DNA from: Apiospora phragmitis | Lineage: Eukaryota; Ascomycota; Sordariomycetes; Amphisphaeriales; Apiosporaceae | Direction: 5' to 3' | NCBI GenBank assembly: GCA_038363925.1 | Contig: JAQQWL010000005.1 | Span: forward strand, 2,356,001 to 2,420,000 | DNA: 64,000 bases | In this document: piece by piece, positions 1 through 11,762 of the stretch | Position numbering within the stretch: the stretch's first letter is position 1 | How the letters are laid out: each line of letters begins with the position of its first letter | The notes under the pieces: model-generated | The model's input: only the letters and a program-made list of their open reading frames with translations | The model's database searches: none | Told to the model about the DNA's origin: nothing | Position numbers and translations under genes: made by a program

Positions 1-545
1 TATTATTATAACGCTTCGGCTATAATTACTTTTAGCATTAAAAGCTTTAAGGAATTATTCGGTTCCTTCTTTATTTATTAAATATAAGGTATATTCGTCG
101 TCGTAATAAGCTATTTAAAATAAGCTATATTATTTTATAATAGCGTTATTATTTTTAATAATTATTATAAAGGCGTCCTTTACTTTAATAACGTTAATAT
201 ATTATTCGTTTAAAACTTTTCGAAAGTGCTTCTTTAAGGCTCGATATTTTTAAGCGTAATAGTCTCGCTTTTAATAATTATAATAAATAATATACTACTT
301 TTTATTATATTTATTATATTTAGTAGCGTCGAGGTTTATAGGTTTATTATAGTAATTATACGTCGTAGTGTTCTTAAGTGGCATGCTATTATAGTAACGT
401 AGTTATCTTATATTAGCTTAAATCCGATTAGCCTACCGTTATTACTCGCCTTACTTCTCGCGGCGTCGTTTGTATATACGAGTATTAATCTTAATAGTAA
501 GTTTTATATATAAGAGGAAATTATTAAGGGTATTAAGCCGGCTAA

Positions 546-648
546 GTTTTTTTTAACGTTTTTTTTAACGTTTTTTTAACGTTTTTTTAACGTTTTTTTA
601 ACGTTTTTTTAACGTTTTTTTAACGTTTTTTTAACGTTTTTTTTAGTT
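546..648. repeat. 11-bp tandem array (T7AACG units)
   Basis: About eight head-to-tail copies of an 11-base unit, seven or eight T followed by AACG, run without interruption. The unit sizes vary only in the T run, as expected for replication slippage. It is not the fungal telomere repeat TTAGGG. No gene lies nearby. Confidence 0.9.
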
Positions 649-1659
649 TTTAATAATATATTATAATTCTTATAGTTTTAATATAATTTAGTCGAATTAT
701 AATATATTAAAACTTCGGCGGTATAAAAAGCGGGTAATTTATTTTATTTAAGCGTTTTAAATGTTTTTCTTTATTTATCGTTTTTTATCGAGGTTTTAAA
801 AAAGTAATTTAAAAGCTTATTTAAAGCCGTCGTAACTTTTAAAAATTCGTTATACTTTCGTATAATATAGTTTAATTTATTAATCGTTTTTTATAAGTTC
901 GTTTAAATAAAGTTTAAATTAAGCGAGTATTTTATTTTTAAAAAATAAGGTAGTATAAATAACTCGCTAAGTAACGTTTTAAAACGTTCTTTTATAGAAT
1001 TATTAATAAGTTTTAATTTAAATAAAGAGTTTTTAAAAGGTTTCGCTCGTTTCGTTAAAAGGTGTTAATATATTAATTTTTATACCTTTTTTAAATACGA
1101 TAAGGGTTTAAATAATATTAATAATTATATAAAAGAGGCGTATTTTTTCGCGTAACTTATTAATATTATAAAGTATTTATTTTAAAGTGCTTTTAGTGAA
1201 AAGTTCGTTACGCTCTTTTTTAAGTTTAACGTAATAATAATAATAATTAGCGTTTTTTTACTAAGTTTTTTAATTCGTTTAATTAATATTTACGGTTTAA
1301 GGTTATTATTATTATCGTTATTATCGATATTTATAATAAGGTCTCGTTAAAAAATATTAAAGGTGGCGATGAGGATCTTTCTTTATCGGATAATATTATT
1401 AAGGTTAAGTATAAATATAATCCTTATAAAATTATTATTTAAGGTTTAAATAGTAATTTATAAAAATAAAAATAATTAAAATATAATAAACGTTATTTAA
1501 GTTTTAAAAAAACTTAATAAAACGTATTAAGGTTTATATTTATAGTATAAAAGAATATTTAAATGTATAATAACAATAACGCTTTTACTAATATAATATA
1601 TAATAGCCGGGTTATAATATAATAATAAAGGCTTAAATAAAAAAATTTATATAATAAAT

Positions 1660-1870
1660 TTATTAACACTATTTATTTTATTAATAAATTAATATTTAAA
1701 CTAATTATTAAAATAAAAAGTATTTATATAAAATATATAAAGAATTATTCGTTATTATATATATAATCTTTTCTTTATTAATATCCCTTAGTTTTTAAAG
1801 ATCTCGGGGATCTCGCGAGATCTTATCGAGCCGGCTCTTTAAATCTCGTTAAGATCTCGAGAGCTACTAA
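1660..1870 (-). repeat. Relict LTR fragment, inverted
   Basis: Read on the minus strand, this stretch matches the A/T-rich half of the LTRs at 2462 and 9421, including the shared core TATATTTTATATAAATA. It also has a GATCTCG-rich palindromic part at 1797-1855, in the place where the intact LTRs carry GGATCAC/GTGATCC palindromes. It is closer in detail to the fragment at 10,205 than to the LTRs of the complete element. It is therefore probably an old solo or partial LTR of a sister family, inserted in the opposite orientation. The boundaries are approximate. Confidence 0.6.
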
Positions 1871-2461
1871 CCTTTAATTATTTTATTTTTATATAATTTA
1901 TAATAGTTATTTATTTTTATTTATTTTTATTTAATTAGTTTTAATATATTATTATTATAATATTAATTATCGAGGTTTTATAATAATATAATAAAGTTTA
2001 TTATTATTAATAAAACGTAAGTATTAATTAAACTTTTATAAGGTTTATAAACGCCTCGAGTTATTATTAACTTATATTAAAAGATATAAATCTTAATTAT
2101 ATAATTAAACTAAGTTATAATACTTATTTAGTAATTAAATTAACTTTTAATAATTAAATTAATAATAAAATAAGCTTAAACTAAATTTAATACTTTAATA
2201 AGTATATTAAAACGCGGATAAAAAGCCTTTATTATTACGACTTAACTTAATTATATAACTAAGGCCCACTTATAACACGGCGCTACGATAACCCGAGGCA
2301 TATATAAAACTCAGCATTAGCGCTTACGACCTACTAGTAATAACGGACCCACCTATTAGGGGCACGACGATAGTTATTAAAGGAGATAAGTAAACAACGA
2401 ACAGATAGATCGGGATAAATAGATCTAGACAGGCAGATCTGAATAGATAAACCCGGACAGA

Positions 2462-3064
2462 TGTTACGAACTGGCCTAACTGCGCGGCCAGGACCCACCC
2501 ACGGCACGGCTTTATAATACCCCGAATGTACCCAAGCCTCAAACACCAGCCCAAGACCTACCAGTTAGCGCTTACGACCCACCTCGACGATAGTACCAGG
2601 TGGATAAGATAGAATGGGTAGCTAAAATAGGGTAATTATTTTAGGTCACGTAGAGATAAAATAAAAGAGCTATAGGATCACGACGCTCCTAGTGATCCTG
2701 GAGTTATAGGATCACGACGCTCTTAGTGATCCCAGGACTAGGGGATTACGGAAATAAAAGTGATTTAAAGGGATCGGTAAAAGAGAGATTAAATATATAA
2801 TTACGAACGTTTCCTATATATTTTATATAAATATTATTTATTTTAATAATTAATTTAAATATTAATTTAATATATTAATAAAGTATATTATTTTAACGAA
2901 TTTATTATACTTTTTATTAAGTTTTATAATTAGTTTAAAAATATTACTTATTATATTAAACGGACGTACTTGTTTATACGTTTAAATATTTTCTCGTTTT
3001 AATTAATATAAACCTTAATACGTTTATAAGGTTTTTTTTTAAACCCCGATAACTGTTCGTTATA
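2462..3064 (+). repeat. 5' LTR of the chromovirus
   Basis: It starts TGTTACGAAC and ends TTCGTTATA, where the original end was probably ..ACA before mutation. It aligns along its whole length with 9421-10021. It is less mutated than the 3' copy, which has many extra G-to-A changes. It holds two tandem palindromic units at 2675-2732, each GGATCAC..GTGATCC with an 11- or 10-base loop. Confidence 0.88.
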
Positions 3065-3299
3065 TTTTAATTGCTCTTATTTTTATAAATTATTACTTAA
3101 ACCTTTAAGTAATATCTTATAAGAGTATTATAATACCTTAAAATTTTAATAATAACGGAGCTCCCGTTTAAAATAATATAAATAACTTAACCGGAAGACC
3201 GGACGTTTTTTAGCTCGTTTAGTAATTATAAGAACGAATTAATTAATTAATTAATAATAACGAGCAGCTTATTAATTAAGTAGCTTTGATATTATTATA

Positions 3300-4420
3300 A
3301 AGATACCGACGCTTTAAATATAAGCTTACCGCGTTATAAACTTACGACGGTAAAAAAAGGACCGTCTATAAATTCTTAACCTAAATAAAAGCGTACCTAC
3401 GCTTTTATATTAAAGATTTTAACTCGGAAGCCGATCGAATCCTCTACGCCGCAGGATACTTTAAAAGGGACGTTCTCGTATAGTTTAAACCTATTATAAA
3501 AGATTATTTTAATAACCCTTTCGATAAAGAATAAGATATTTAAATACGCCGTATCTTTTATTATTATTTTATTTTTAAAAAAAAGCTATAAACTATTTTT
3601 AAAAATCCCGATAAAGCTCGGACTATAAAAAAATAACTTATATAATTAAAATAGAAAGGATTAGTTTCCGTATACGCCGCGAAGTTTAAATAAATCTTTT
3701 CGCGAACGGAATAAAGTAATAATAACGCCTTAATAATACTCTTTTATATAAAACTACGAAAAAACGTGAAAAATAAAATTAGTTAGGAAAATCGCCCCGA
3801 TTAATTCGATAAATACGTAAAAAGAGTAATTAAGATTAATAACCGCTTATATAAACGATATTTAAAAAAGTCGGGTAACCGAGCCCCATAACTAAATAAT
3901 AAACCCCGGGCTAATAGCGGACGACCTATTTAACGTACTTAAAAAAAGACATCCTATAGGTTACACAGCGGACCTATAAACCTCGACGCCACCTAAAGAG
4001 ACGGTAAGGGTAAGCGTAAGAAGGACGTCACCTGTTATAACTATAAGAAGGACGGACACTTCGCACGGGACTATAAAAGCCCTAAGAAGACGTTTCGGCG
4101 CGTCCCTAACGGACGCCACGTTAATACTACTAAGGTAGAGGAAGCCCTAGTAATTATTAAAAGAAATAGCGCTAATAACACGCCCGACGTGTTACACGGT
4201 AGCCTATTTTAGATAGCTTGCTACGACGATAGGTACCCCGTCTACCTAGTAAATAAGGAAGGAACCGGATAGTTCCCTAAGGCCCTAAAAAAGGGAGGCC
4301 GCCCGATACGAATACTTACTATAACTAAGAGAGAACCTATAAGAAATACCGACCTCGTACTTTACGAATCGGAGGATAAGAACTCTTATTTAAAAGGATA
4401 TAAATAATTAGTTAATATAT
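3300..4420 (+). pseudogene. Decayed gag with CCHC zinc knuckle
   Basis: Broken translation on the plus strand gives a capsid-like stretch and then a nucleocapsid knuckle at 4033-4074. The order is Cys, Tyr-Asn, a Tyr codon TAT in place of the second Cys, Lys-Lys-Asp-Gly, His, Phe-Ala-Arg-Asp, and TAT in place of the last Cys. Two of the three zinc-binding cysteines were thus lost by TGT/TGC-to-TAT type G-to-A changes. Many TAA and TAG stops interrupt the region. The start of gag is uncertain. Confidence 0.75.
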
Positions 4421-5989
4421 TTATAAACGAGTTAGTAATAAAAGTGGCGAAACTACGAGACTTAAAAATCGACGGATAGCTTACTATTTTTAGTATTCTA
4501 TCCCCTAAGTTTAAAAAATTATAATAAATATTTATTATTTATAATCTCAAATAAAGAGTATATAGTAATTATTTTATAAGAGATAACCCCCGAGTGTTTT
4601 TTATTTACGAGGTTTACTTTATTTTATTATAGATTTTTTACGTATATAACGCTTATACGGAATATTTTATAAAAAAACTAAAAAACGATTAGTTTTTTTA
4701 AAAAATTAATAAAAAACCTATTACGCGCCCTTATTTAAACTACTTAATCGGGAAAGTTAAAATTATTATCCCCGATTTATAACGAGCGTACTTATTAATA
4801 TAAAAAGACCCCCGGTAACTAAGAAAATATTACTTAAAAGGGTAATATTAAATAATATACGACGAGGACCGGTATTTCGATTATGTATAGGAAAAATCCC
4901 GAGCCCTCCGATAATTATAAACGTTGCGAGAATAACGATCCTTTACCACGATTGATATTTACGAAATATATAATCCGCGTTTTTAAGAGAACGAAGAACT
5001 CCGGAACCGAGTATTTTAAAATACGAATAAACGACTACTCCGGGTAACCGATATTATTAATAGCCGTATTAATAACGACGGCGAAGTTATTTTAATTTAA
5101 TAGAAATAAGTTAATAATTTCGTAAAATTATAAATAGAATTAAAGTTTATTAAAAAACCCGAGTCCTAAATACGAGAACTAGTTATAACGATTAGATTTA
5201 ATATACCACCCTTTATTTATAAGCGAGCTACGTTGTACGAATAGATTCGACGTTATTAAAAACTAGTTAAAGAACGAGTTAAGTTTTAATAACAGTTAAG
5301 AAATAAATGCCGCCGAATATAGAAGGACGATATTAAGCGGAATAAAATAAGTCTTTATATATTATAACGAATAAATAAGATATTTATAAGTATATCGTAT
5401 TATTAATAAACGTTAAAAGAGTTATTATTAAAACGTTATTAAATAACGGAGCGTAAAGAAATTATATCTTATTAAGAATCGTTAATAGTTTAGAATTAAA
5501 TTAATAATAAAAAAACGCCCTATACCGATTTAAAACTATTAATAAAGGATTTATAACTTACGAAAATAAAGAAATACGAAAAGAAATCGCGAACCTTTCG
5601 ATTAATATCGGAAAACGTTATAAACGAATTACGTATAATATTACGGAAGTATTAAAATACGATATAATATTAAAAATACCTTAATTACGGGTAAATAATT
5701 TTAAAATTAATTAAAAAATAGGTTAATTTTAATAAAATATATTAAAAAGAGGTTTAGCCGTTAAGTAGCGTTTTAAAAAAGACTTTTAAATAAACTTAAA
5801 ATATTTAAAGTATATATTATTATTAAAAAACTTAAATTAAACGTTATAACGATTATATTAAGAAAATATCGGTAATTTATAAACCTTTTTAATAAGAAAC
5901 TAAAAACGGGTTTACCGTTTTATATACGATAAAATTACGAAATACCCTTTAAAAAAAGGAAGGAACCATAGTTCATACCGATATATAAG

Positions 5990-8730
5990 CTTAATTAAAA
6001 ATACGAAAAAGTTTTAAAAAAGTATATTAAAGAAAACCTCGAAAAGGGAGTTATACGACTATCCACTTCACCAGCAGGATACCCCATTCTTTTCGTTCCC
6101 CGAAAAAGCAAAAACAGGAAAAAAAAAATAGCGACTATACGTCGACTACCGGAAACTTAACGAAATTACTATTAAAAACCGATACCTACTTCCCTTAATT
6201 AACGATTTACGTAATAAGTTATATAAAGCAGTAATCTTTATTATACTCGACCTATTTAATATATATAACCTAATCCGTATTAAAAAAAGAAAAGAGTAAA
6301 AAACGGTATTTTAAATTAAATACGAGTATTTTAAATATTAAGCTATACCTTTTAAACTTATTAATATACCCGCGAATTTTTAAAATATAATTAATTATAT
6401 TTTACGAAAATACCTCGATAAATTCGTAATAATTTACTTAAATAATATCTTTATTTACTCCGAAAATAAAAAATAATATAAAAAATACGTTAAAATAATA
6501 TTTTAAAAATTATAAGACGTAAAATTTCTAATTAACTTAAAAAAAACGAGTTTTATAAGAAATTAGTCATTTTTATAAAATATATAATATCTTTAAAAAA
6601 AATCTAAATAAAACCTTCTAAAATATTAATAATACGAAAATAGCTTAGGCCTATAAACGTTATAAAAATTAAATCCTTTTTAAAATTAATTAATTATTAC
6701 CGGATCTTTATTCCCGGATTTAATAAAATAGCGATACTTTTTATATACTTAATACGAAAAGATATATTATTTTAATAAACGGATAAAAAAGAATCGGCCT
6801 TTTAAACTATTAAGAATAAAATTCTTAGCGAATTAATACTTCGCGTAATAAATCCTAATAAACCTTTTAAAATCGAGACCGACGTATTAAACTATATAAT
6901 CGGAAAATAATTAAGCTAACGAAACGATAATAAAAAGCCGCACCTTATCGTATTTTTTTCGAAAAAATTAAATAAACTAGAACTTAATTATTAAATTTAC
7001 GACAAAAAGTTAATAATTATTATTAAAGCTTTTAAAAAATAGAGGTATTATTTAAATAATATAAAAAAACTAATAAAAGTTTATATAAATTATAAAAACC
7101 TTACTACGTTTATTATTAATAAAAAATTAAATAAATAATAAATATAATGGTTAAAGTTTTTATCAAAATTTAACTTCATTATCATCTACCGGAAAAGTAG
7201 CGACAACGGCAGGGCCGACGCCTTAAGCCGAAGACCAAACCATTAGCAGGACGTGCCACTAGAGACACGCACGATCTTCACCCATAACAAGGATAAAAAC
7301 CTAATACTATCGCGACATATCTAAGCTACCTATAAGGTATAGCTCCACGAAGAATAGATTAAGAAATTTAAGGAATACACCCCTAAAAACACCGACTTCG
7401 TAAGCTAGGATAAACTTAGGTACCACTATAATAAAACCGATATCCCCGAGTAGTACCGAAAAGAGTTTATTAAAAAGTTTTATGCGCACCCCGCTTATAA
7501 ATACTAAGGAATTTTTAAAACCTAGAAACGAATTAATAAGTAATTCGATTATAAGAATTTTAAAAAATAAATAACTAAAGTAATTAATAAGTACAACCTC
7601 TATAATAAAGCTAAGGCCGTATAATACTAGCCGTATAAGGAACTATAACTTATACCACCGCTAAATAAAGCTTAAAAAATAATCGCATTAAACTTTATTA
7701 TTAAGCTACTACTATCCGAAGAACTAATAACTAAGGTTAAATATAATAACATATTAATTATTATTAATAAACTTACTAAATACACTTACTTCTTACCCTA
7801 TAAAAAAATAAATAATACGGATAACCTAATATACACCTTTTTTAAAATTATCGTTAATTAATACGGATTACCGGAAATAATTATCTCCGACCGAAATAAG
7901 TTATTTACCGCCAAATTCTAAAAATCCCTCATAATACAACTTAAAATTAAATATAAATTATTTATAGCCTACCACCCGTAAACCGATAAATAAACCGAGC
8001 GTATAAACTAAACGCTTAAATAATACCTACGATACTATATTAACTATAAATAAAATAATTAAGTATAATTATTACCTATAATATAATTCGTATATAACGG
8101 TATAAATAACGAGACCACGTATATATCACTATTTAAAACGAACTATAAATTTAACCCCGACATCACTCGAACACCATTAAAAGGAGAGCTAGCACCGATA
8201 GCGACTATTTAAGTCGAAAAACTAAAAAAACTCTAAATATCGCTATAAAAAGACCTTACTTTTTTTTAAAATTAAATAAAAAAATATACCGACAAAAAAT
8301 AAATAAAGGGACTTATCTTAAAAAAGGGAGGAAAAGTTTACCTCCTCCAACGAAACATTAAAACTAAACGATTTAGTAATAAACTAGACTTTAAAAAGAT
8401 TAAACTATTTAAAATCGTAAAAATTATTTTAAAAACTAATTATAAATTATCGCTACTTAAAATAATACGGATACACCCTATTTTTTATACCTTACTACTT
8501 AAACTAATATTAATAAATATAAAAATCGAAATATAACTAAAAATCGAAATAAATTAATACGAGTATAAAATCAATAAAATACTCGATAAAAAAAAAGACG
8601 GACGAAGTTAAAAATACCTCGTTTAATAAAAAGGTTACCCACCGGAAAATAACACCTAAAAACCTAAAAAACACCTAAAAAATACTACTAAAGAACTTTA
8701 GAAGTTTAAGCGGCAGGAGCCCCAAAGGAA
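5990..8730 (+). pseudogene. Decayed pol: RT, RNase H, integrase, chromodomain
   Basis: Reverse transcriptase is recognisable at about 6050-6470: STSPAGYPILFVPRK, DYRKLNEITIKNRY, and the catalytic YLDD box now reading YLNN at 6435-6446. RNase H ends at about 7245 with RADALSRRP. Integrase core fragments follow: KLTKYTYFLPYK near 7770, ISDRNKLFTAKF near 7890 and AYHP..TDK..TER near 7965-8000. A chromodomain at about 8565-8700 retains KYLV..KGYPPE and a PKKHLKN-type tail. Changes are mainly G-to-A on this strand; TGG codons became TAG or TAA and Asp codons became Asn. This is established gypsy/chromovirus architecture; the product is dead. Confidence 0.88.
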
Positions 8731-9404
8731 AGCAATAACGGGCCTAGATCCCTAAAATCTGCCAAGCCTAAAGAGGACCAGTTAACGTCGCCAGGAACCC
8801 CTATATACTAAAGGTTACCTATTAAACAACCTTCGTAATTTTTTAAAGCAAGAAAAATATCGTTCTCTTTATTTAACTCCTCCATACCGCGACTAAACAA
8901 ATCCGCACCCCGCTCTTTTACTTTCCAACGAATCTTCCGAATCCGAGATAACCGACCAGCCGCCTCGGCGAGCTAAAACTATAATTTAGCTAGCTCAGAA
9001 TAAAGCGACAATAACTTCTCGCTTACCTCCTCCTCATCCGCGTCAAACTTACGTTACTAAGCTAGGATCTTCTCTAAAAAAAAAGGCCACTAAAGAACTA
9101 TCACACTAACGACTATAGCTCATATACTCCTCGTAACGCGAAGAGCGGTCCGTAATACGATAATTTAGTTTTTTATTCTTAAAATAATAAAAGTAAAGCA
9201 TATCGGTAGGACGACCGTTAAGGGCAATATAATTATAAAAAGAAAAGCGCTCCCGGGCTTTAAAAATAGATTTTTTAATACGACCTAATATTATAATAAA
9301 TAAATATTATAATAAAAATAAATAAAAAAGAACTTATAAAAATCTTAATATAACGGTAATTATAAATACTTATATTAATTAACCGCTTTAAGGATAAAGT
9401 AAAT

Positions 9405-9420
9405 AAAAAAAGGGAGATAA
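9405..9420 (+). other. Polypurine tract before the 3' LTR
   Basis: An uninterrupted purine-rich run with AAAGGGAG at its core sits directly before the first base of the 3' LTR. This is where LTR retrotransposons prime plus-strand DNA synthesis. Its position supports the LTR boundary chosen here. Confidence 0.6.
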
Positions 9421-10021
9421 TATTATAAACTAGCCCAACTACGCGGCCAGAACCTACCCACGGCACGGCTCTACAATACCCCAATACACCCAAGCCTTAT
9501 ACACTAGCCCAAAACCTACTAATTAGCGCTTATAACCCACCTCGATAATAATATTAAGTAAATAAAATAAAATAAGTAGTTAAAATAAAGTAACTATTCT
9601 AAGTCACGTAAAAATAAAATAAAGGAGCTATAAGATCACAACGCTCTTAATAATCCTAGAGCTACAAGATCACGACGCTCCTAATAATCCCAAAACTAAG
9701 AGATTACGGAAATAAGAGTGATCTAAAAAGATCGGTAAAAAAGAGATTAAATATATAACTATAAACGTTTCCTATATATTTTATATAAATACTCTTTATT
9801 TTAATAATTAATTTAAGTATTAATTTAATATATTAATAAAGCATATTAATTTAACGAACCTATTATACCTTTTATTAAGTTCTACGATTAGTTTAAAAAT
9901 ATTACTTATTATATTAAACGGACGTACTCGTTTACACGTTTAAATACTTTCTCATCTTAGTTAACATAAACCCTAGCACGTTTACGAGGTTTCTTTTAGA
10001 CCCCGATAGCCGTTCGTTATA
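9421..10021 (+). repeat. 3' LTR of the chromovirus
   Basis: It matches 2462-3064 end to end. It begins TATTATAAAC where the 5' copy has TGTTACGAAC, and ends TTCGTTATA. Nearly all differences from the 5' LTR are G-to-A or C-to-T transitions, as RIP predicts. The tandem palindromes are still visible at about 9630-9695 but degraded. Confidence 0.88.
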
Positions 10022-10204
10022 ATAGACAGGCTAGGCTAGACGACCAACCTTGGTCACGTAACGATAAGGTACGAGACGCAGCTCATTAGGGAAGCCTTAA
10101 GCAGCTCAGCGGTGCTTAGGCGAGCAATACTAATCATAATTAATTAAGCTTAATAATGCTTACTCGATTATTATTAAATAATAATAAGCAGGACTATTAT
10201 TAAA

Positions 10205-10500
10205 AAAAGAGAGACTAAGTATATAACGATAAATAATTCCTTATATATTTTATATAAATACTTTTTATTTTAATAATTAATTTAAATATTAATTTAAGTA
10301 TTAATTTAACTTATTAATAAAGCTAATAACTTTAATAACTTTATTATTTAAATCTTTTTATTAAACTAGTTTTATTATTATTTTATAAATTAAGTATTAT
10401 TACTTATTACATTAATAAAGCGTTTCTTTTATTATATATTTAAATACTCTCTTATATTATTAATATTAACTTAAATAACGTTTATTATATTTATCGCCTT
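10205..10500 (+). repeat. Relict LTR fragment of a sister family
   Basis: It starts near GAGAGACTAAGTATATAACG and shares the core TATATTTTATATAAATA and the repeated AATTTAA-type stretch with the intact LTRs. It has its own differences, several of which are shared with the inverted fragment at 1660-1870. It is probably a partial or solo LTR. The GC-richer stretch 10,022-10,200 just before it may be its 5' part. No internal coding region is attached. Confidence 0.55.
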
Positions 10501-11690
10501 TTAATTATAAACGATTATGAAAACTATATTTCGGTTAAATTCGAGGAATATTATAAGAATAATAGTATTATTACACTTAATATACCTCTTTACTTTTATT
10601 TATTTATTTTAACCTTTAATTATAGTATTTTATTCGTTATTAAAGCGTATTTATTTAAAAGAAATCGAGTTATTTATTAAAGCGTTAGTAAATTATATTA
10701 TAAAGTTAAAAAATTTTATTACTTTTAAAGCCGCGTATTTTATTATTTTTATAAAAAATAATATTAAATTTAAATTGAACGCATTTAATTTAATATTTTA
10801 TTACTTAGACGAGATAATTAATAAGTTAAATAAACGGTTTTAAACGCTTATACTTAGCTCGTCGCGTTTAAAAACAACTAGTACTTATAACTTTTAAACG
10901 TCCTTTAACTTTTAATAAACGACTAAATTTTTTTTTATTAAAAGTAAGATTTTTATTTATTAAAAAAGTTCCTCGATATTAATTTTAAATATTATAAATT
11001 AAATATCGAAAAATATATATATAATAATATATAAAATAACTTTTATAAAAGATTAAGTATATACTTTATAAAAGGTTAATTTAAGACTTTTTAAACGTTA
11101 AAAAGTTAAAAAATCGCACGTTTAACTTAAAAAAACCCTTATTATATAAGAATCTCAAGACCTATAAAACGAGAAGAGAAAAAAAAAGCGTTTAATAACT
11201 AATAAATATAAAATAAAGGGTTCGTTAAAGTAAAGGGCGACCGGTAAAAGGCGCTATAATATCTACGGCGAGATAAGTTATAATATGCGAATATATAAAA
11301 AGGATATAAAATTAAGTAGCGAGTTAAATAAAGAATAATTTTAATTAATTTAAAGCGTTAAAGCTAAATTAATTTATATAAAAGTAATAAAATATAAAAA
11401 AAGTAGCCGATTTAATAATATAATTAATTTAGTAATAAACTATATTAATATTAAAAAAAATTAAAAAAATTATAAATAAAATATTAAAATAAATTTCGTT
11501 AATATTTATCTTAGCTTATTTTTTATATAATTTAAAAAGATTATCCTTTTTTTTTAATTTCTAACTTTAAAAATAAAAAAGATAAAAAATATCGTTTTAA
11601 TTATTACTTTTAATTAAATAAGATTCTTATTCTTAAATTTTATTATCGTAACGGTATTATATTAAATGCTTCTAGATCTCGAAAATCGCA
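10501..11690. other. AT-rich tail of the repeat block
   Basis: The stretch is strongly RIP-like and contains short readable fragments on the plus strand (for example around 10,660-10,990), but I could not assign them to a family. It holds no gene. It ends at the composition boundary near 11,690. Confidence 0.6.
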
Positions 11691-11702
11691 CCTTAAAAGA
11701 GC

Positions 11703-11762
11703 TGTCCCAGGGTTTTAAGGTGTCCCAGGGTTTTGAGACTCACTGAATTCCAATTTAGTGAG
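11703..11762. repeat. Direct and inverted repeats at the AT/GC boundary
   Basis: Two copies of a 17-base sequence TGTCCCAGGGTTTTRAG lie at 11703-11719 and 11721-11737, differing by one transition. They are followed by a near-perfect inverted repeat, CTCACTGAATT cc AATTTAGTGAG, at 11739-11762 with one mismatch of RIP type. The structure marks the junction between the mutated block and unique sequence. Confidence 0.7.

Larger units (their letters stand above)
2462..10021 (+). mobile_element. Full-length RIP-inactivated Ty3/gypsy chromovirus
   Basis: Two long direct repeats of 603 and 601 bp bound a 6.4-kb interior whose conceptual translation, across many stops, follows the order gag - reverse transcriptase - RNase H - integrase - chromodomain. 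The flanks ACAGA (2457-2461) and ATAGA (10022-10026) fit a 5-bp target-site duplication differing by one RIP-type C-to-T change. A purine-rich tract precedes the 3' LTR. The order RT before integrase marks Ty3/gypsy (Metaviridae), and the C-terminal chromodomain marks the chromovirus branch. The element cannot be autonomous: stops interrupt every domain and catalytic residues are changed. Confidence 0.92.
1..11690. repeat. AT-rich RIP-mutated repeat block
   Basis: The block is extremely AT-rich and has no open reading frame of convincing coding character. CpA and TpG dinucleotides are scarce and TpA is very common, the signature of repeat-induced point mutation seen in Pezizomycotina. Roughly the first 1.4 kb is T-rich on this strand and about 3.1-8.7 kb is A-rich, so the transitions are strand-biased by segment. 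The block contains one complete LTR retrotransposon and fragments of related LTRs, listed separately. The composition changes sharply at about 11,690. It could be a subtelomeric, pericentromeric or dispersed heterochromatic island; the sequence does not say which. Confidence 0.9.

Noticed and set aside
546..648. CRISPR or telomere-type array
   Set aside because: Units are contiguous with no spacers and differ from TTAGGG; it is a simple tandem repeat.
1..11690. Centromere or telomere-proximal DNA
   Set aside because: AT-richness is fully explained by RIP of retrotransposons. No telomere repeats or other diagnostic sequence is present, so the location is left open.
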